Of a stretch of DNA of 64,000 bases, positions 40,843 through 49,758 are shown one piece after another. The first letter of the stretch is position 1. Every line of letters starts with the position of its first letter. Source of the DNA: Rickettsiales bacterium UBA2645. Lineage in GTDB: Bacteria > Pseudomonadota > Alphaproteobacteria > Rickettsiales > UBA1997. The stretch covers positions 1-64,000 of the forward strand of contig DENL01000005.1 in NCBI GenBank assembly GCA_002359655.1, given 5' to 3'. The position numbers and the translations under genes were made by a program. A model generated the notes under the pieces. The model had not been told where the DNA came from, ran no database searches, and saw nothing but the letters and a program-made list of their open reading frames with translations.

Positions 40843-43155
40843 CTAACTAAAAAACCCACGACGCTTTTTAACTGGCTCGCCGCCGCGATCATCGCGGTCA
40901 CGACGATCATCGCCGCGTCTGTCGTCGCGTCTTCTATCAGAGCCGCGATCATCACGATCTCTGCCACCACGATCAGAACTTCTTCTATCGCTACTTCCAC
41001 GTCTGTCATCGCGATCTTCTCTTTCATCAACTTGTGGTCTGATTGAAAGAGTAGCTGAAATATCTTCGCCAGTTTTTTGATCAACACAACGATAGCTTAG
41101 TTTTGGACGACCTTTTTTATCAAACCCGATCACTTTAACTTTAACGATATCACCTTCATTGATTACATCTTCGACGAAATCAACGCGATACTCGGCAAGC
41201 TCAGAAATATGAACAAAGCCATCGCGATTATTTGAAATGCTAACAAACGCGCCAGCATCGATAACTTTAACGACTGGGCCTTCGTAAATGTCGCCGATTT
41301 CTGGCTCGAAAGTAATTTCGTTAACCATGGCTACAGCTTTCTTGATGGCGTCATTATTGTTAGAGCTGATTTTGACTGTGCCGTCATCTTCAACATCCAT
41401 CACCACACCCGCAACGGCGCAGATTTCTTTGATGACCTTACCACGAGACCCTATTACGTCACGAATCTTTTTTGGTGAAATATTCATAATTTCAACTTTT
41501 GGTACATTGGCGTTAAGCTCAGTTCTGGGAGTTCCCATAACTGCAACCATTTTGTCCAAAATATGCATTCTGCCTCCATGAGCTTGCTCTAAAGCTTTTT
41601 GCATGATTTCAGCGCTGATGCCGTTGATTTTAATATCCATTTGAAGAGCAGTGATGCCATTTTTTGTACCAGCAACTTTAAAATCCATGTCACCTAAATG
41701 ATCTTCATCGCCCATGATATCAGACAAGACAACATAATCGTTGCCTTCTTTAATCAATCCCATCGCAATACCAGAAACTGGTTCTTTGATTGGAACACCA
41801 GCGTCCATTAAAGATAGGGAAGTTCCACAAACTGTAGCCATTGAAGATGAACCATTTGATTCAGTGATTTCAGAAACTACGCGAGTAACATAAGAAAAAT
41901 TCTCGTTGATTGCAGGAAAAACTGGAGCCAAAGCGCGGTGCGCTAATTTTCCATGACCGATCTCTCTTCTTCCAGGAGATTTTAATTGACCAGTCTCGCC
42001 AACTGAGTATGGAGGGAAATTGTAATGCAGCATGAATGCTTCTTTGCTCATACCATCAAGACCTTCAACCATTTGTTCGTCTTTTGACGAACCAAGAGTG
42101 GTGACAACTAAAGCTTGAGTTTCGCCACGAGTAAAAAGTGCTGAACCATGAACTTGCGGTAAAATACCAACCTCAATTTCGATTTGGCGAACTTGATCAA
42201 GTTTACGGCCATCGATTCTAGCATGACTTTTCAATATATCGTTGCGAACGATGTCTTTTTCTAAATATTTGAAAATTGAAGAGATTTTATTTTTAGAAAC
42301 TCCAGCTTCTTCATTGATAAATTTAGCTTCAACTTCGCTTTGGATTTGCGCAAGATCAGAAGCGCGTTCTTGTTTAGCAGATTTTTTGAAAGCTGCGATC
42401 AATCTGTCGCCAATAAAAGCGGCGATGTCTTTTTTCAAAGCAGAGTTGTCTTCTTGTTTAACTTCGAGTTTTTTCTTTCCAGCTTCAGCTGCGAAATCAT
42501 TGATCAAATCAATGATTGGCTGAAATTGTTGATGACCAAAATTAACTGCCTCAAGCATTTGAGTTTCGGTTAATTCTTTAGCTTCTGATTCAACCATCAG
42601 AACTGAGGATTTGGTACCAGCAACAACCAGATCAAGGGTGCTATTTTTTAACTCTTCACTGCTTGGGTTTAAAACTAATTGCCCATCAATCAAACCAACT
42701 CTTGCACCAGCAACTGGCTCAGCAAAAGGAGCTTCAGAAATCGCTAAAGCAGCAGAAGCGCCAATTAATGCGATGATATCTGGTGTGTGTGAAATATCGT
42801 AAGAAAGTACGGTACAAACGACGTTAACTTCATTATAAAAGTTTTCAGGGAATAGTGGGCGGATTGGACGATCAATCAATCTTGAAGTTAGAGTAGCAGC
42901 TTCTGAAGGCTTAGCTTCTCTTTTAAAGAAACCACCAGGAATTTTTCCAGCGGCATAAGTTTTTTCTATGTAATTTACAGTAAGCGGGAAGAATCCTGCG
43001 TTTTCAGCGGCTTTTGCAGCAACAGTAACAGCACAAAGAATTGTAGTATTTCCAAATCTAGCAACAACTGAACTGGCTTGACGAGCAATTTTGCCAGTTT
43101 CTAAAGAAAGGATTTTTCCGTTCCAGTTAATTTCTTTTTTTACAACATTAAACAT
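40843..43155 (-). CDS. pnp: Polynucleotide phosphorylase with Arg/Asp-rich tail
   Basis: PNPase degrades RNA 3'-5' by phosphorolysis and is a degradosome component. The 770-residue protein has two RNase PH domains, a KH domain (MNISPKKIRDVIGSRGKVIK) and an S1 domain (IGDIYEGPVVKVIDAGAFVS). After about residue 705 there is an additional ~60-residue tail made almost only of R, D, G and S, ending KKRRGFFS. Such RD/RGG tails are not in the E. coli enzyme. It follows rpsO on the same strand as in many bacteria, with a hairpin between them. Confidence 0.97.
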   Translation of the reverse strand: MFNVVKKEINWNGKILSLETGKIARQASSVVARFGNTTILCAVTVAAKAAENAGFFPLTVNYIEKTYAAGKIPGGFFKREAKPSEAATLTSRLIDRPIRPLFPENFYNEVNVVCTVLSYDISHTPDIIALIGASAALAISEAPFAEPVAGARVGLIDGQLVLNPSSEELKNSTLDLVVAGTKSSVLMVESEAKELTETQMLEAVNFGHQQFQPIIDLINDFAAEAGKKKLEVKQEDNSALKKDIAAFIGDRLIAAFKKSAKQERASDLAQIQSEVEAKFINEEAGVSKNKISSIFKYLEKDIVRNDILKSHARIDGRKLDQVRQIEIEVGILPQVHGSALFTRGETQALVVTTLGSSKDEQMVEGLDGMSKEAFMLHYNFPPYSVGETGQLKSPGRREIGHGKLAHRALAPVFPAINENFSYVTRVVSEITESNGSSSMATVCGTSLSLMDAGVPIKEPVSGIAMGLIKEGNDYVVLSDIMGDEDHLGDMDFKVAGTKNGITALQMDIKINGISAEIMQKALEQAHGGRMHILDKMVAVMGTPRTELNANVPKVEIMNISPKKIRDVIGSRGKVIKEICAVAGVVMDVEDDGTVKISSNNNDAIKKAVAMVNEITFEPEIGDIYEGPVVKVIDAGAFVSISNNRDGFVHISELAEYRVDFVEDVINEGDIVKVKVIGFDKKGRPKLSYRCVDQKTGEDISATLSIRPQVDEREDRDDRRGSSDRRSSDRGGRDRDDRGSDRRRDDRRGDDRRDRDDRGGEPVKKRRGFFS

Positions 43156-43184
43156 AGTTTCAGCTTTTTATTATTAATTTATAG

Positions 43185-43210
43185 CAAGCAAGACAGATAA
43201 ATCTTGCTTG
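43185..43210. promoter_or_regulatory. Hairpin in the rpsO-pnp intergenic region
   Basis: A 9-bp perfect stem (caagcaaga / tcttgcttg) with an 8-base loop lies in the pnp leader, about 30 bp before the pnp start codon. In E. coli the pnp leader contains an RNase III hairpin used for autoregulation. This one sits in the same place, but function is inferred. Confidence 0.5.
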
Positions 43211-43352
43211 ATATATAGAATTACCCTCAAAAACAGGGCAAGGCTTTCGCCATGTACAGCTTTTATACTTATCTACTTTAAGAAGTTGATAAGCAAAAGG
43301 ATTTGAAATTGTGGTGAGTCTAAAAGCTACAAATACCAAGTAGCGTTTAAGA

Positions 43353-43622
43353 TTATTTTCTGATTTCTAATTTTTTGATCAAAGCTTCGTAACGGGCCTC
43401 TGACCTTGATTTTAAGTAATCAAGTAAACTTCTTCTTTTGCCAACTAAAATCAACAAACCTCTTTTTGAGGAAAAATCATTTTTATGAATTTTAAGATGT
43501 TCGCTTAAATTGTTCATTTGTTTGGTGATAACAGCGCACTGAACTTCAACCGAGCCAGTATCGTTTTTGTCTTGAGCAAATGCTTTTACTACTTCTTTTT
43601 TTAATTTTGTAAGAACTGACAT
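43353..43622 (-). CDS. rpsO: 30S ribosomal protein S15
   Basis: The 89-residue protein is full length and has the S15 signature GSVEVQCAVITKQMNNLSEH and KRGLLILVGKRRSLLDYLKS. S15 binds 16S rRNA early in small-subunit assembly. It lies between truB (18 bp upstream) and pnp, the usual order. Confidence 0.97.
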   Translation of the reverse strand: MSVLTKLKKEVVKAFAQDKNDTGSVEVQCAVITKQMNNLSEHLKIHKNDFSSKRGLLILVGKRRSLLDYLKSRSEARYEALIKKLEIRK

Positions 43623-43639
43623 TGATTCAGAATAATAGA

Positions 43640-44569
43640 TTAGAAAACATTAACGGGTTTAAGCAGGTTTTTTTCAAAGCTGGCCAGACCAATTAATTCA
43701 ACATTATTGACAACAAGAACGATGTTGGCAGCGAAAGGTTCAAGAAATTTATGACTAAGAGACTTACAATCCAGAGGCAAAGGATTGATTGTTATAATCT
43801 GACCATTTTTAAATTTAGAGGCATCTAGATCATCCAATTTAACTTCGGGCATAAAATCCAAGACATCGTGCAAACAAAGCATCGAGCCGTCAAGAAAACG
43901 GGCGTTATAAGTAGTGACCAGTTTTAACAGGTCAAGCGAAATTCTTTTTTCGTACATAAAATTACCAACCATTAAACGGGTTAGCACAGAAACATATCCG
44001 CACGCAGAAAGTCTTTTGCAAATATCGCGCGATAAAGAACGAATATATGTACCCTTAGAACACTCTGATTCAAACTCTGCAAATTCAGCAGAATTTGAAA
44101 TTAATTTGAGCGAAAAAATTTCAACTTGACGTTCTTTAATTTTAAAATCGATTTCTTTTCTGGCTAGTTCATAAGCTCTCTTGCCATCAATTTTAATTGC
44201 AGAAAAGCGTGAGGGAGTTTGTTTTATTTTGCCCAAAAAATTTGGCAAAACTGAAATTATATTTTCTGTTTTTGGCCTAAACAAACTTGATTCTGTAACC
44301 TTTCCTTCGACATCATCAGTATCACGAAATTCTCCCCAAGTGATGCGAAAAAAATATTTTTTGCGAGCGTCGCTAATGTATTGGCAAGTTTTCGTAGCTT
44401 TGTTAAGTGCAATTGGCAGAACGCCAGAAGCAAATGGATCAAGAGTTCCGGCATGACCAACTTTTTTTGCACCCGTAACTCTTTTAATAATCGCTACAAC
44501 TTTAGCTGAAGAATAGCCAATTGGCTTATCAATGTTAAGCCAGATATTTTTTTGGGAGAGATTTTGCAT
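43640..44569 (-). CDS. truB: tRNA pseudouridine-55 synthase
   Basis: TruB forms pseudouridine 55 in the T loop of tRNAs. The 309-residue protein has the catalytic aspartate D44 in VGHAGTLDPFASGVLP, PSRFSAIKIDGKRAYELAR, and CSKGTYIRSLSRDI. The C-terminal extension is of usual length. It precedes rpsO-pnp and follows atpG by 24 bp. Confidence 0.95.
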   Translation of the reverse strand: MQNLSQKNIWLNIDKPIGYSSAKVVAIIKRVTGAKKVGHAGTLDPFASGVLPIALNKATKTCQYISDARKKYFFRITWGEFRDTDDVEGKVTESSLFRPKTENIISVLPNFLGKIKQTPSRFSAIKIDGKRAYELARKEIDFKIKERQVEIFSLKLISNSAEFAEFESECSKGTYIRSLSRDICKRLSACGYVSVLTRLMVGNFMYEKRISLDLLKLVTTYNARFLDGSMLCLHDVLDFMPEVKLDDLDASKFKNGQIITINPLPLDCKSLSHKFLEPFAANIVLVVNNVELIGLASFEKNLLKPVNVF

Positions 44570-44593
44570 CTGGATTAATGACTTATTGTCATT

Positions 44594-45481
44594 TTATACG
44601 GTGTTTGCGCCCGAAATAATGTCGATCAATTCTTTAGTAATATTAGCCTGTCTGGTTCTGTTATAAACCAGCGTTAAATTTTTTATCATTTTACCAGCAT
44701 TGTTGCTTGCTGCTTCCATCGCAGCCATTCTGGCACCTTGCTCTGAAGCACTATTTTCTAAAAGCTGGTTATAAATTTGAATTGAAAGATTTTTTGGTAA
44801 AAGATCTTGCAGAATTTCTTCTTGATCTGGCTCGTATTGAATTGGTAAATCTACAAAATTTGCTTGGCTCTGAATTTTGATTTGAGCAGGAATAACTTGT
44901 TTACAAACTTGTTCTTGCGCAATTGCTGATTTGAATTTGCTATAAATTACTTCACAAATATCGAACTGATTTTGATCGAATAAATCAGTAATTTTTTGAG
45001 TTACATCTTGAGCGGATTTATGCTCAATGGCTCCTTTGAAAATACCAAACGAAGAATCAATGATTTTTTTGCCATAAGCAGTCTTCAATTGCTCGTAAGA
45101 TTTTTTTCCAACACAAATTATTTTTACTTCTTTGCCTTCAGCAATAAGCGAGTTAACACGACTTTTAGTGAATTTTACAGTAGCGCCGTTGAGTCCACCG
45201 CAAAGCCCACGATCAGAAGACATTACTACAATTAAGTAAGAAGAGTTTTTGCCTTTTCCGGTAAGTAAAGGAAATTTCTCGTCTAGATTACCGCGCACCG
45301 CAATATTTGAAGCTAAGTTACAAACCATTTCACTAATTTTATCAGCAAAAGGGCGAGAAGCTTCAACCAACTGCTTAGCTTTTTTTAAGCGCGAGGCCGC
45401 AACCATTTTCATGGCTTTGGTCATTTTTTGGGTAGATTTGACAGATTTAATTCTAGTTTTGAGCGTTTTTAAATTAGCCAT
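44594..45481 (-). CDS. atpG: F1 ATP synthase gamma subunit
   Basis: AtpG is the rotating shaft of F1. The 295-residue protein shows the N-terminal LKTLKTRIKSVKSTQKMTKA, SSDRGLCGGLNGATVKF, and the C-terminal AAMEAASNNAGKMIKNLTLV with NRTRQANITKELIDI. It follows atpA by 9 bp. The next gene is truB rather than atpD, so the standard atpHAGDC order breaks here. Confidence 0.97.
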   Translation of the reverse strand: MANLKTLKTRIKSVKSTQKMTKAMKMVAASRLKKAKQLVEASRPFADKISEMVCNLASNIAVRGNLDEKFPLLTGKGKNSSYLIVVMSSDRGLCGGLNGATVKFTKSRVNSLIAEGKEVKIICVGKKSYEQLKTAYGKKIIDSSFGIFKGAIEHKSAQDVTQKITDLFDQNQFDICEVIYSKFKSAIAQEQVCKQVIPAQIKIQSQANFVDLPIQYEPDQEEILQDLLPKNLSIQIYNQLLENSASEQGARMAAMEAASNNAGKMIKNLTLVYNRTRQANITKELIDIISGANTV

Positions 45482-45490
45482 ATTTGTGAA

Positions 45491-47086
45491 TTATTTCGTG
45501 TCGTGAGCCAAACGATTATCCAATCCAACATGGTCAAAATGGGTGCTTGGAGCATGGTTTAGAAAAATTTCTAAAAATTCTTCAATTACCTTTTTCAAAG
45601 CGGCTTCATTGCTATCAGTAATTTTTTGTTCTTGTTTGATTGAAGATAAAATTTCTGGATGAGATGAGTGAAGTTTGCGTAAAAATTCTTTTTCAAACTT
45701 AACAACTTCTTTAGCTGGAACTTTGTCCAAATAACCTTTAACACCAACATAAATTGAAGCGACTTGCTCTTCAAAGCCCATTGGCGAATATTGGTTTTGT
45801 TTTAAAAGTTCAGTTAGTTTACGGCCTTTATCCAGAAGCTTTTGCGTTGCAGCATCAAGATCAGAACCAAATTGTGCGAAAGCTTCAAGCTCACGGAATT
45901 GTGCCAGATCAAGCTTGATAGTACCAGCAACTTGTTTCATGGCTTTAGTTTGAGCAGCAGAACCAACGCGAGAAACTGACAATCCAACGTTAACCGCAGG
46001 TTTGATACCTTTATAGAAAAGTTCGGTTTCCAAGAAAATTTGTCCGTCAGTGATTGAAATCACGTTGGTTGGAATGTAGGCAGAAACGTCGCCAGCTTGA
46101 GTTTCAATAATTGGCAATGCAGTCAATGAACCTCCACCACAAGCGTCAGACATTTTAGCGGCGCGTTCAAGTAAACGGGAGTGAACATAAAAAACATCTC
46201 CAGGATAAGCTTCGCGTCCTGGTGGACGACGAAGTAGAAGCGACATCTCGCGATAAGCTACAGCGTGCTTGCTTAAATCATCATAAGCAACAAGAGCGTG
46301 CATTGCATTATCGCGGAAATATTCGCCAACTGTACAACCAGTGTAAGGTGCAAAGAATTGCAGAGCGGCACTTTCAGAAGCAGTAGCAGAAACAACAACT
46401 GAGTATTTCATTGCGCCAGCATCTTCTAAAGTTTTAACGATTTGAGCAACCGTTGAACGCTTTTGACCAATCGCTACATAAATGCAGAATAGTTTTTTCT
46501 TCTCGTCATTTTCCTCATGTGCCTTGGCTTGATTTATAAAAGCATCAAGAACAATTGCAGTTTTGCCAGTTTGACGATCACCAATAATAAGTTCGCGTTG
46601 ACCACGACCAATTGGGATTAAGCTGTCAATTGCTTTAATACCAGTTTGCATTGGCTCAGAAACTGATTGACGTGCGATAATTCCTGGAGCTTTGATTTCA
46701 ACACGACGAAACTCAACATTTGTCAATGGACCTTTGCCGTCAATTGGATTACCGAGCGCATCAATAACGCGACCCAGCAAACCTTTACCAACTGGAACCT
46801 CAACAATTTTGCCAGTTCTTTTTACAGAAGAGCCTTCTTTAATTGTTTGTGCTTCACCAAAAACTACGATACCGACATTGTCAGATTCAAGGTTTAAGGC
46901 CATACCTTTAACGCCAGATTCAAACTCGACTAACTCACCAGCTTGAACATTATCTAAGCCATAAACTTTAGCGATACCGTCGCCAATTTTAATAACTTCG
47001 CCAACTTCTTTTAATTCAGCCGAACTTTTAAAATTCTCGATTTTCTTTTGTAAAATGTTGGAGAATTCTTCTACTCTAAATTCCAT
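45491..47086 (-). CDS. atpA: F1 ATP synthase alpha subunit
   Basis: AtpA forms the hexameric head of F1 with AtpD. The 531-residue protein has the P-loop ELIIGDRQTGKTAIVLDAFI, the VGLSVSRVGSAAQ signature and a C-terminus slightly longer (about 20 residues) than usual, ending NHAPSTHFDHVGLDNRLAHD. It lies between atpH and atpG. Confidence 0.97.
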   Translation of the reverse strand: MEFRVEEFSNILQKKIENFKSSAELKEVGEVIKIGDGIAKVYGLDNVQAGELVEFESGVKGMALNLESDNVGIVVFGEAQTIKEGSSVKRTGKIVEVPVGKGLLGRVIDALGNPIDGKGPLTNVEFRRVEIKAPGIIARQSVSEPMQTGIKAIDSLIPIGRGQRELIIGDRQTGKTAIVLDAFINQAKAHEENDEKKKLFCIYVAIGQKRSTVAQIVKTLEDAGAMKYSVVVSATASESAALQFFAPYTGCTVGEYFRDNAMHALVAYDDLSKHAVAYREMSLLLRRPPGREAYPGDVFYVHSRLLERAAKMSDACGGGSLTALPIIETQAGDVSAYIPTNVISITDGQIFLETELFYKGIKPAVNVGLSVSRVGSAAQTKAMKQVAGTIKLDLAQFRELEAFAQFGSDLDAATQKLLDKGRKLTELLKQNQYSPMGFEEQVASIYVGVKGYLDKVPAKEVVKFEKEFLRKLHSSHPEILSSIKQEQKITDSNEAALKKVIEEFLEIFLNHAPSTHFDHVGLDNRLAHDTK

Positions 47087-47106
47087 ATTTGTAATTTTTA
47101 TTGTTA

Positions 47107-47652
47107 TTAGAAAGCGGCGCTTAGTTGTTTTTCTAGGTTAGATAGTTGATTTTTCAAACTAACATCGATGATGCTGGATCCGATTTTTACTTGAAATCCA
47201 CCTAAAATTTTAGCATTAAAAGTTTCTTTGATTTCGATCACCTTGCCAGAATGTTTTTTCTCAATCAAAGATTTGATTTGATCAAACTGCGCTTTAGTAG
47301 GCTTTGTCGCAAAGATGACTTCAACTTCTAAAATGTTTTTTTGCTTTTTAACTAAATGAAAAAACTCACAGTGAATTTCTGGAAACATACTTAATCTTCT
47401 ATTACGGGCCATAGCCATAAAGAAGTCAGAGGTGATTTTTGTTAATGCTAATTTTTGCGTGATATCTTCCATTACTTTTTCTAATTCGCTTTTAGAAATC
47501 ACAGGGTTCTGTAACTCATGGGCAAAGCTTGAGTTAAAGTTTTTTTTAAACTCATCAAGCTCAGTAGAAACTTTATCTAAAGCGTTGCTTTTTCTAGTCG
47601 CATCAAACAGAGCTTTAGCGTAATTTTTAGCAACAACAGAGGCTCTTGGCAT
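47107..47652 (-). CDS. atpH: F1 ATP synthase delta subunit
   Basis: The 181-residue protein has the OSCP/delta N-terminal segment (VAKNYAKALFDATRKS) and the C-terminal GGFQVKIGSSIIDVSLKNQL, both diagnostic. The delta subunit links F1 to the b-subunit stator. It is the first gene of the atpH-atpA-atpG group. About 135 bp without a gene lie upstream of it. Confidence 0.95.
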   Translation of the reverse strand: MPRASVVAKNYAKALFDATRKSNALDKVSTELDEFKKNFNSSFAHELQNPVISKSELEKVMEDITQKLALTKITSDFFMAMARNRRLSMFPEIHCEFFHLVKKQKNILEVEVIFATKPTKAQFDQIKSLIEKKHSGKVIEIKETFNAKILGGFQVKIGSSIIDVSLKNQLSNLEKQLSAAF

Positions 47653-47787
47653 TTTTAGATTTTGATTAAAATTTTTACGAAGAAATTTTCGAAGTGAAAT
47701 AACAAGGCATCGAATTGATCAGAGGCGCGGCAAAGTATGTTCAAAAAAATAAAATGCAACTTAGGAAATTTTCTAAAAAAACCTAAG

Positions 47788-48819
47788 CTAGATATTTATC
47801 GGGTCGATATTTTCGAAATGATCGTGAATCTGGTTTGTTGTGGAAAACTTGTCACCACTTTTCTCACAAGCAATGTGAAATAGGGCATCTCCTTTATTAG
47901 CCAGAGGCAATTTTGATATACCAATTATAATTCCACTTTCATGAGCTTCGACCAAAATTTTGTGATCGCCAAATGGATTAGAAATTTCGCCAAGTATTTC
48001 ACCTTTTTTAACTATCTTACCCAGTTCTTGATAAGCGATGTGAATGCCGCTGTGAGGAGCTCTTACCCAAGAGCTTGATTTAGCTATAAAAGTCTTTTTA
48101 TTGATATTTTTTTGGGCGATTTTTTTAATCATACCGATTTCTTGCATAACGTTTAAAATTCCGTTAATTCCAACTTTAATGCTCTCCTCATCAAAACGCA
48201 GAGCCTCTCCAGCTTCAAACAAAATCATTGGGATATTTATTTGCGAAACCGAGGCTCGCAGAGAACCATCACGCAAATTTGATCCGATTATAACTGGCGC
48301 TGAAAAAGCTTTGGCTAATTCAAAAGTTTTTTTGTCAGAAATGTCGGCGCGGATTTGCGGATAGTTACAGCGATGAAATGCTCCTGTATGTAAATCAATG
48401 CCGAAATCAGATTTCAAAACTATTTCTTGCATGAATTTATAAGCCAGCTGCGATGTTAAAGAGCCATTTTTAAATCCAGGAAAGCAACGATTTAAATCAC
48501 GACGATCGGGTAAATAGCGCGAACGATCGTTAAAACCAAAAATATTTACGACCGGAATTACAATCAAAGTGCCGCAAATATTTTTTAGCGCATTATGCGA
48601 AAGCAAGCGGCGAACAATTTCAATGCCATTGATTTCGTCTCCATGAATTGTTGAAGAAACAAAAAGTGTTGGACCATCTTTCTTGCCGCGAATCACCTCG
48701 ATTGGCATTTTTACGTCAGTGAAATCATAAATACTGCCCATATCGATATTAATACGAGAACGCTCTCCACGATTAATTTCAATACCGTCGATTATAAAAT
48801 TAGCAGATTTTTTGATCAT
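47788..48819 (-). CDS. AstE/AspA-family zinc hydrolase (M14-like deacylase)
   Basis: I place the start at 48819, where ATG overlaps the agmatinase stop (TAATG), giving 343 residues; a Met 45 bp upstream lies inside the neighbour. Zinc ligands appear in STIHGDEINGIEIV (H and E) and GIDLHTGAFHRCNYPQIRAD (H), and a catalytic Glu in MILFEAGEALRFDE. The C-terminal domain (SGIHIAYQELGKIVKKGEIL) is the barrel-sandwich of the succinylglutamate desuccinylase/aspartoacylase family. Such enzymes remove acyl groups from amino acids or diamines. Coupling to agmatinase hints at arginine or polyamine catabolism. Confidence 0.83.
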   Translation of the reverse strand: MIKKSANFIIDGIEINRGERSRINIDMGSIYDFTDVKMPIEVIRGKKDGPTLFVSSTIHGDEINGIEIVRRLLSHNALKNICGTLIVIPVVNIFGFNDRSRYLPDRRDLNRCFPGFKNGSLTSQLAYKFMQEIVLKSDFGIDLHTGAFHRCNYPQIRADISDKKTFELAKAFSAPVIIGSNLRDGSLRASVSQINIPMILFEAGEALRFDEESIKVGINGILNVMQEIGMIKKIAQKNINKKTFIAKSSSWVRAPHSGIHIAYQELGKIVKKGEILGEISNPFGDHKILVEAHESGIIIGISKLPLANKGDALFHIACEKSGDKFSTTNQIHDHFENIDPINI

Positions 48820-49754
48820 TATTTTTTGCGATTCAAAAAAGCATAAGACAAAATTTTGTAACAAAGTTTTGCCGAAAGAAAGTCACAGGAATGCAAAGCT
48901 TTTACCGGTGCTAACTCAACCACATCAGCTCCAACAATATCAGAAATTTTACTAGCTTCGCGAATAATATCTAAAGCATCCTCCCACATCACACCTCCGG
49001 GCTCTGGTGTTCCCGTAGCTTGCATCAAACTCGAGTCAAATCCATCTAAATCAAAAGTTAAAAAAACTGGACGACCTTTGAGCGGAGCAACAATTTCTTT
49101 AGCATTCCACTTTCTACGATCTTTACCAAAATGCATGTGAATACGATGACGATTGGCTTCTAGATAAGGAATTTCGCTAGCTGAAATATTACGAATGCCG
49201 CAAGAAATTAAAGTTGAAATCGGATTATCCATCACACGGCGAAGTGCTGCGGCGTGCGAATAATGCTCGCCATCAAAACCATCGCGCAAATCAGCGTGAG
49301 CATCAAAATGCAAAATTGCTAGGTCAGGATATTTTTTGACAAAAGGACGAATTGAACCAGCTGTGATTGAATGTTCACCGCCCAAAATCAGTGGGAATTT
49401 TTCAGCATCTAAAATTTTTTCGGTGATTTTTTCTAATTGCTTTAAAGATTTTACCACAGAAGTGCGATCAATTTTTGGCTCTTTCATTGTGATCACACCA
49501 TATTTTCTGAAAGGTTCGCACCAAAATTCTTCGTCGAAAAGTTCAACTTGTTGCGAGGCGCTGATAATTGCTTTTGGCCCGTTTTTCGTACCGCCACCAT
49601 AACTTACAGATTTTTCTAAACCAAAAGGCACGACAACTACTTTTGATTGGTCTGGCGTTTTTAAATATTTTTCTTCAACACCCAAAAAACCGTTTTTTTG
49701 CGAAAGAAATTCGAATTGATCGAGAAGAGATTTTTGAGTTTTTTTCGTAGACAT
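48819..49754 (-). CDS. speB: Agmatinase/ureohydrolase family protein
   Basis: The 311-residue manganese hydrolase has LILGGEHSITAGSIRPFV, LHFDAHADLRD and LTFDLDGFDSSLMQATGTPE, which together supply the two-metal site. Spacing and the TPEPGG motif fit agmatinase (agmatine to putrescine plus urea), though arginase or guanidinobutyrase are possible. It follows purK by 4 bp and is coupled to the AstE-type hydrolase gene. It could feed the homospermidine-type pathway encoded at 35478-37856. Confidence 0.85.
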   Translation of the reverse strand: MSTKKTQKSLLDQFEFLSQKNGFLGVEEKYLKTPDQSKVVVVPFGLEKSVSYGGGTKNGPKAIISASQQVELFDEEFWCEPFRKYGVITMKEPKIDRTSVVKSLKQLEKITEKILDAEKFPLILGGEHSITAGSIRPFVKKYPDLAILHFDAHADLRDGFDGEHYSHAAALRRVMDNPISTLISCGIRNISASEIPYLEANRHRIHMHFGKDRRKWNAKEIVAPLKGRPVFLTFDLDGFDSSLMQATGTPEPGGVMWEDALDIIREASKISDIVGADVVELAPVKALHSCDFLSAKLCYKILSYAFLNRKK

Positions 49755-49758
49755 AAGA

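Noticed and set aside
40834..41087. Open frames opposite to and alternative to the 3' end of pnp with Ala/Ile/Thr-rich products
   Set aside because: They are shadows of the Arg/Asp-rich repeat codons of the PNPase tail.
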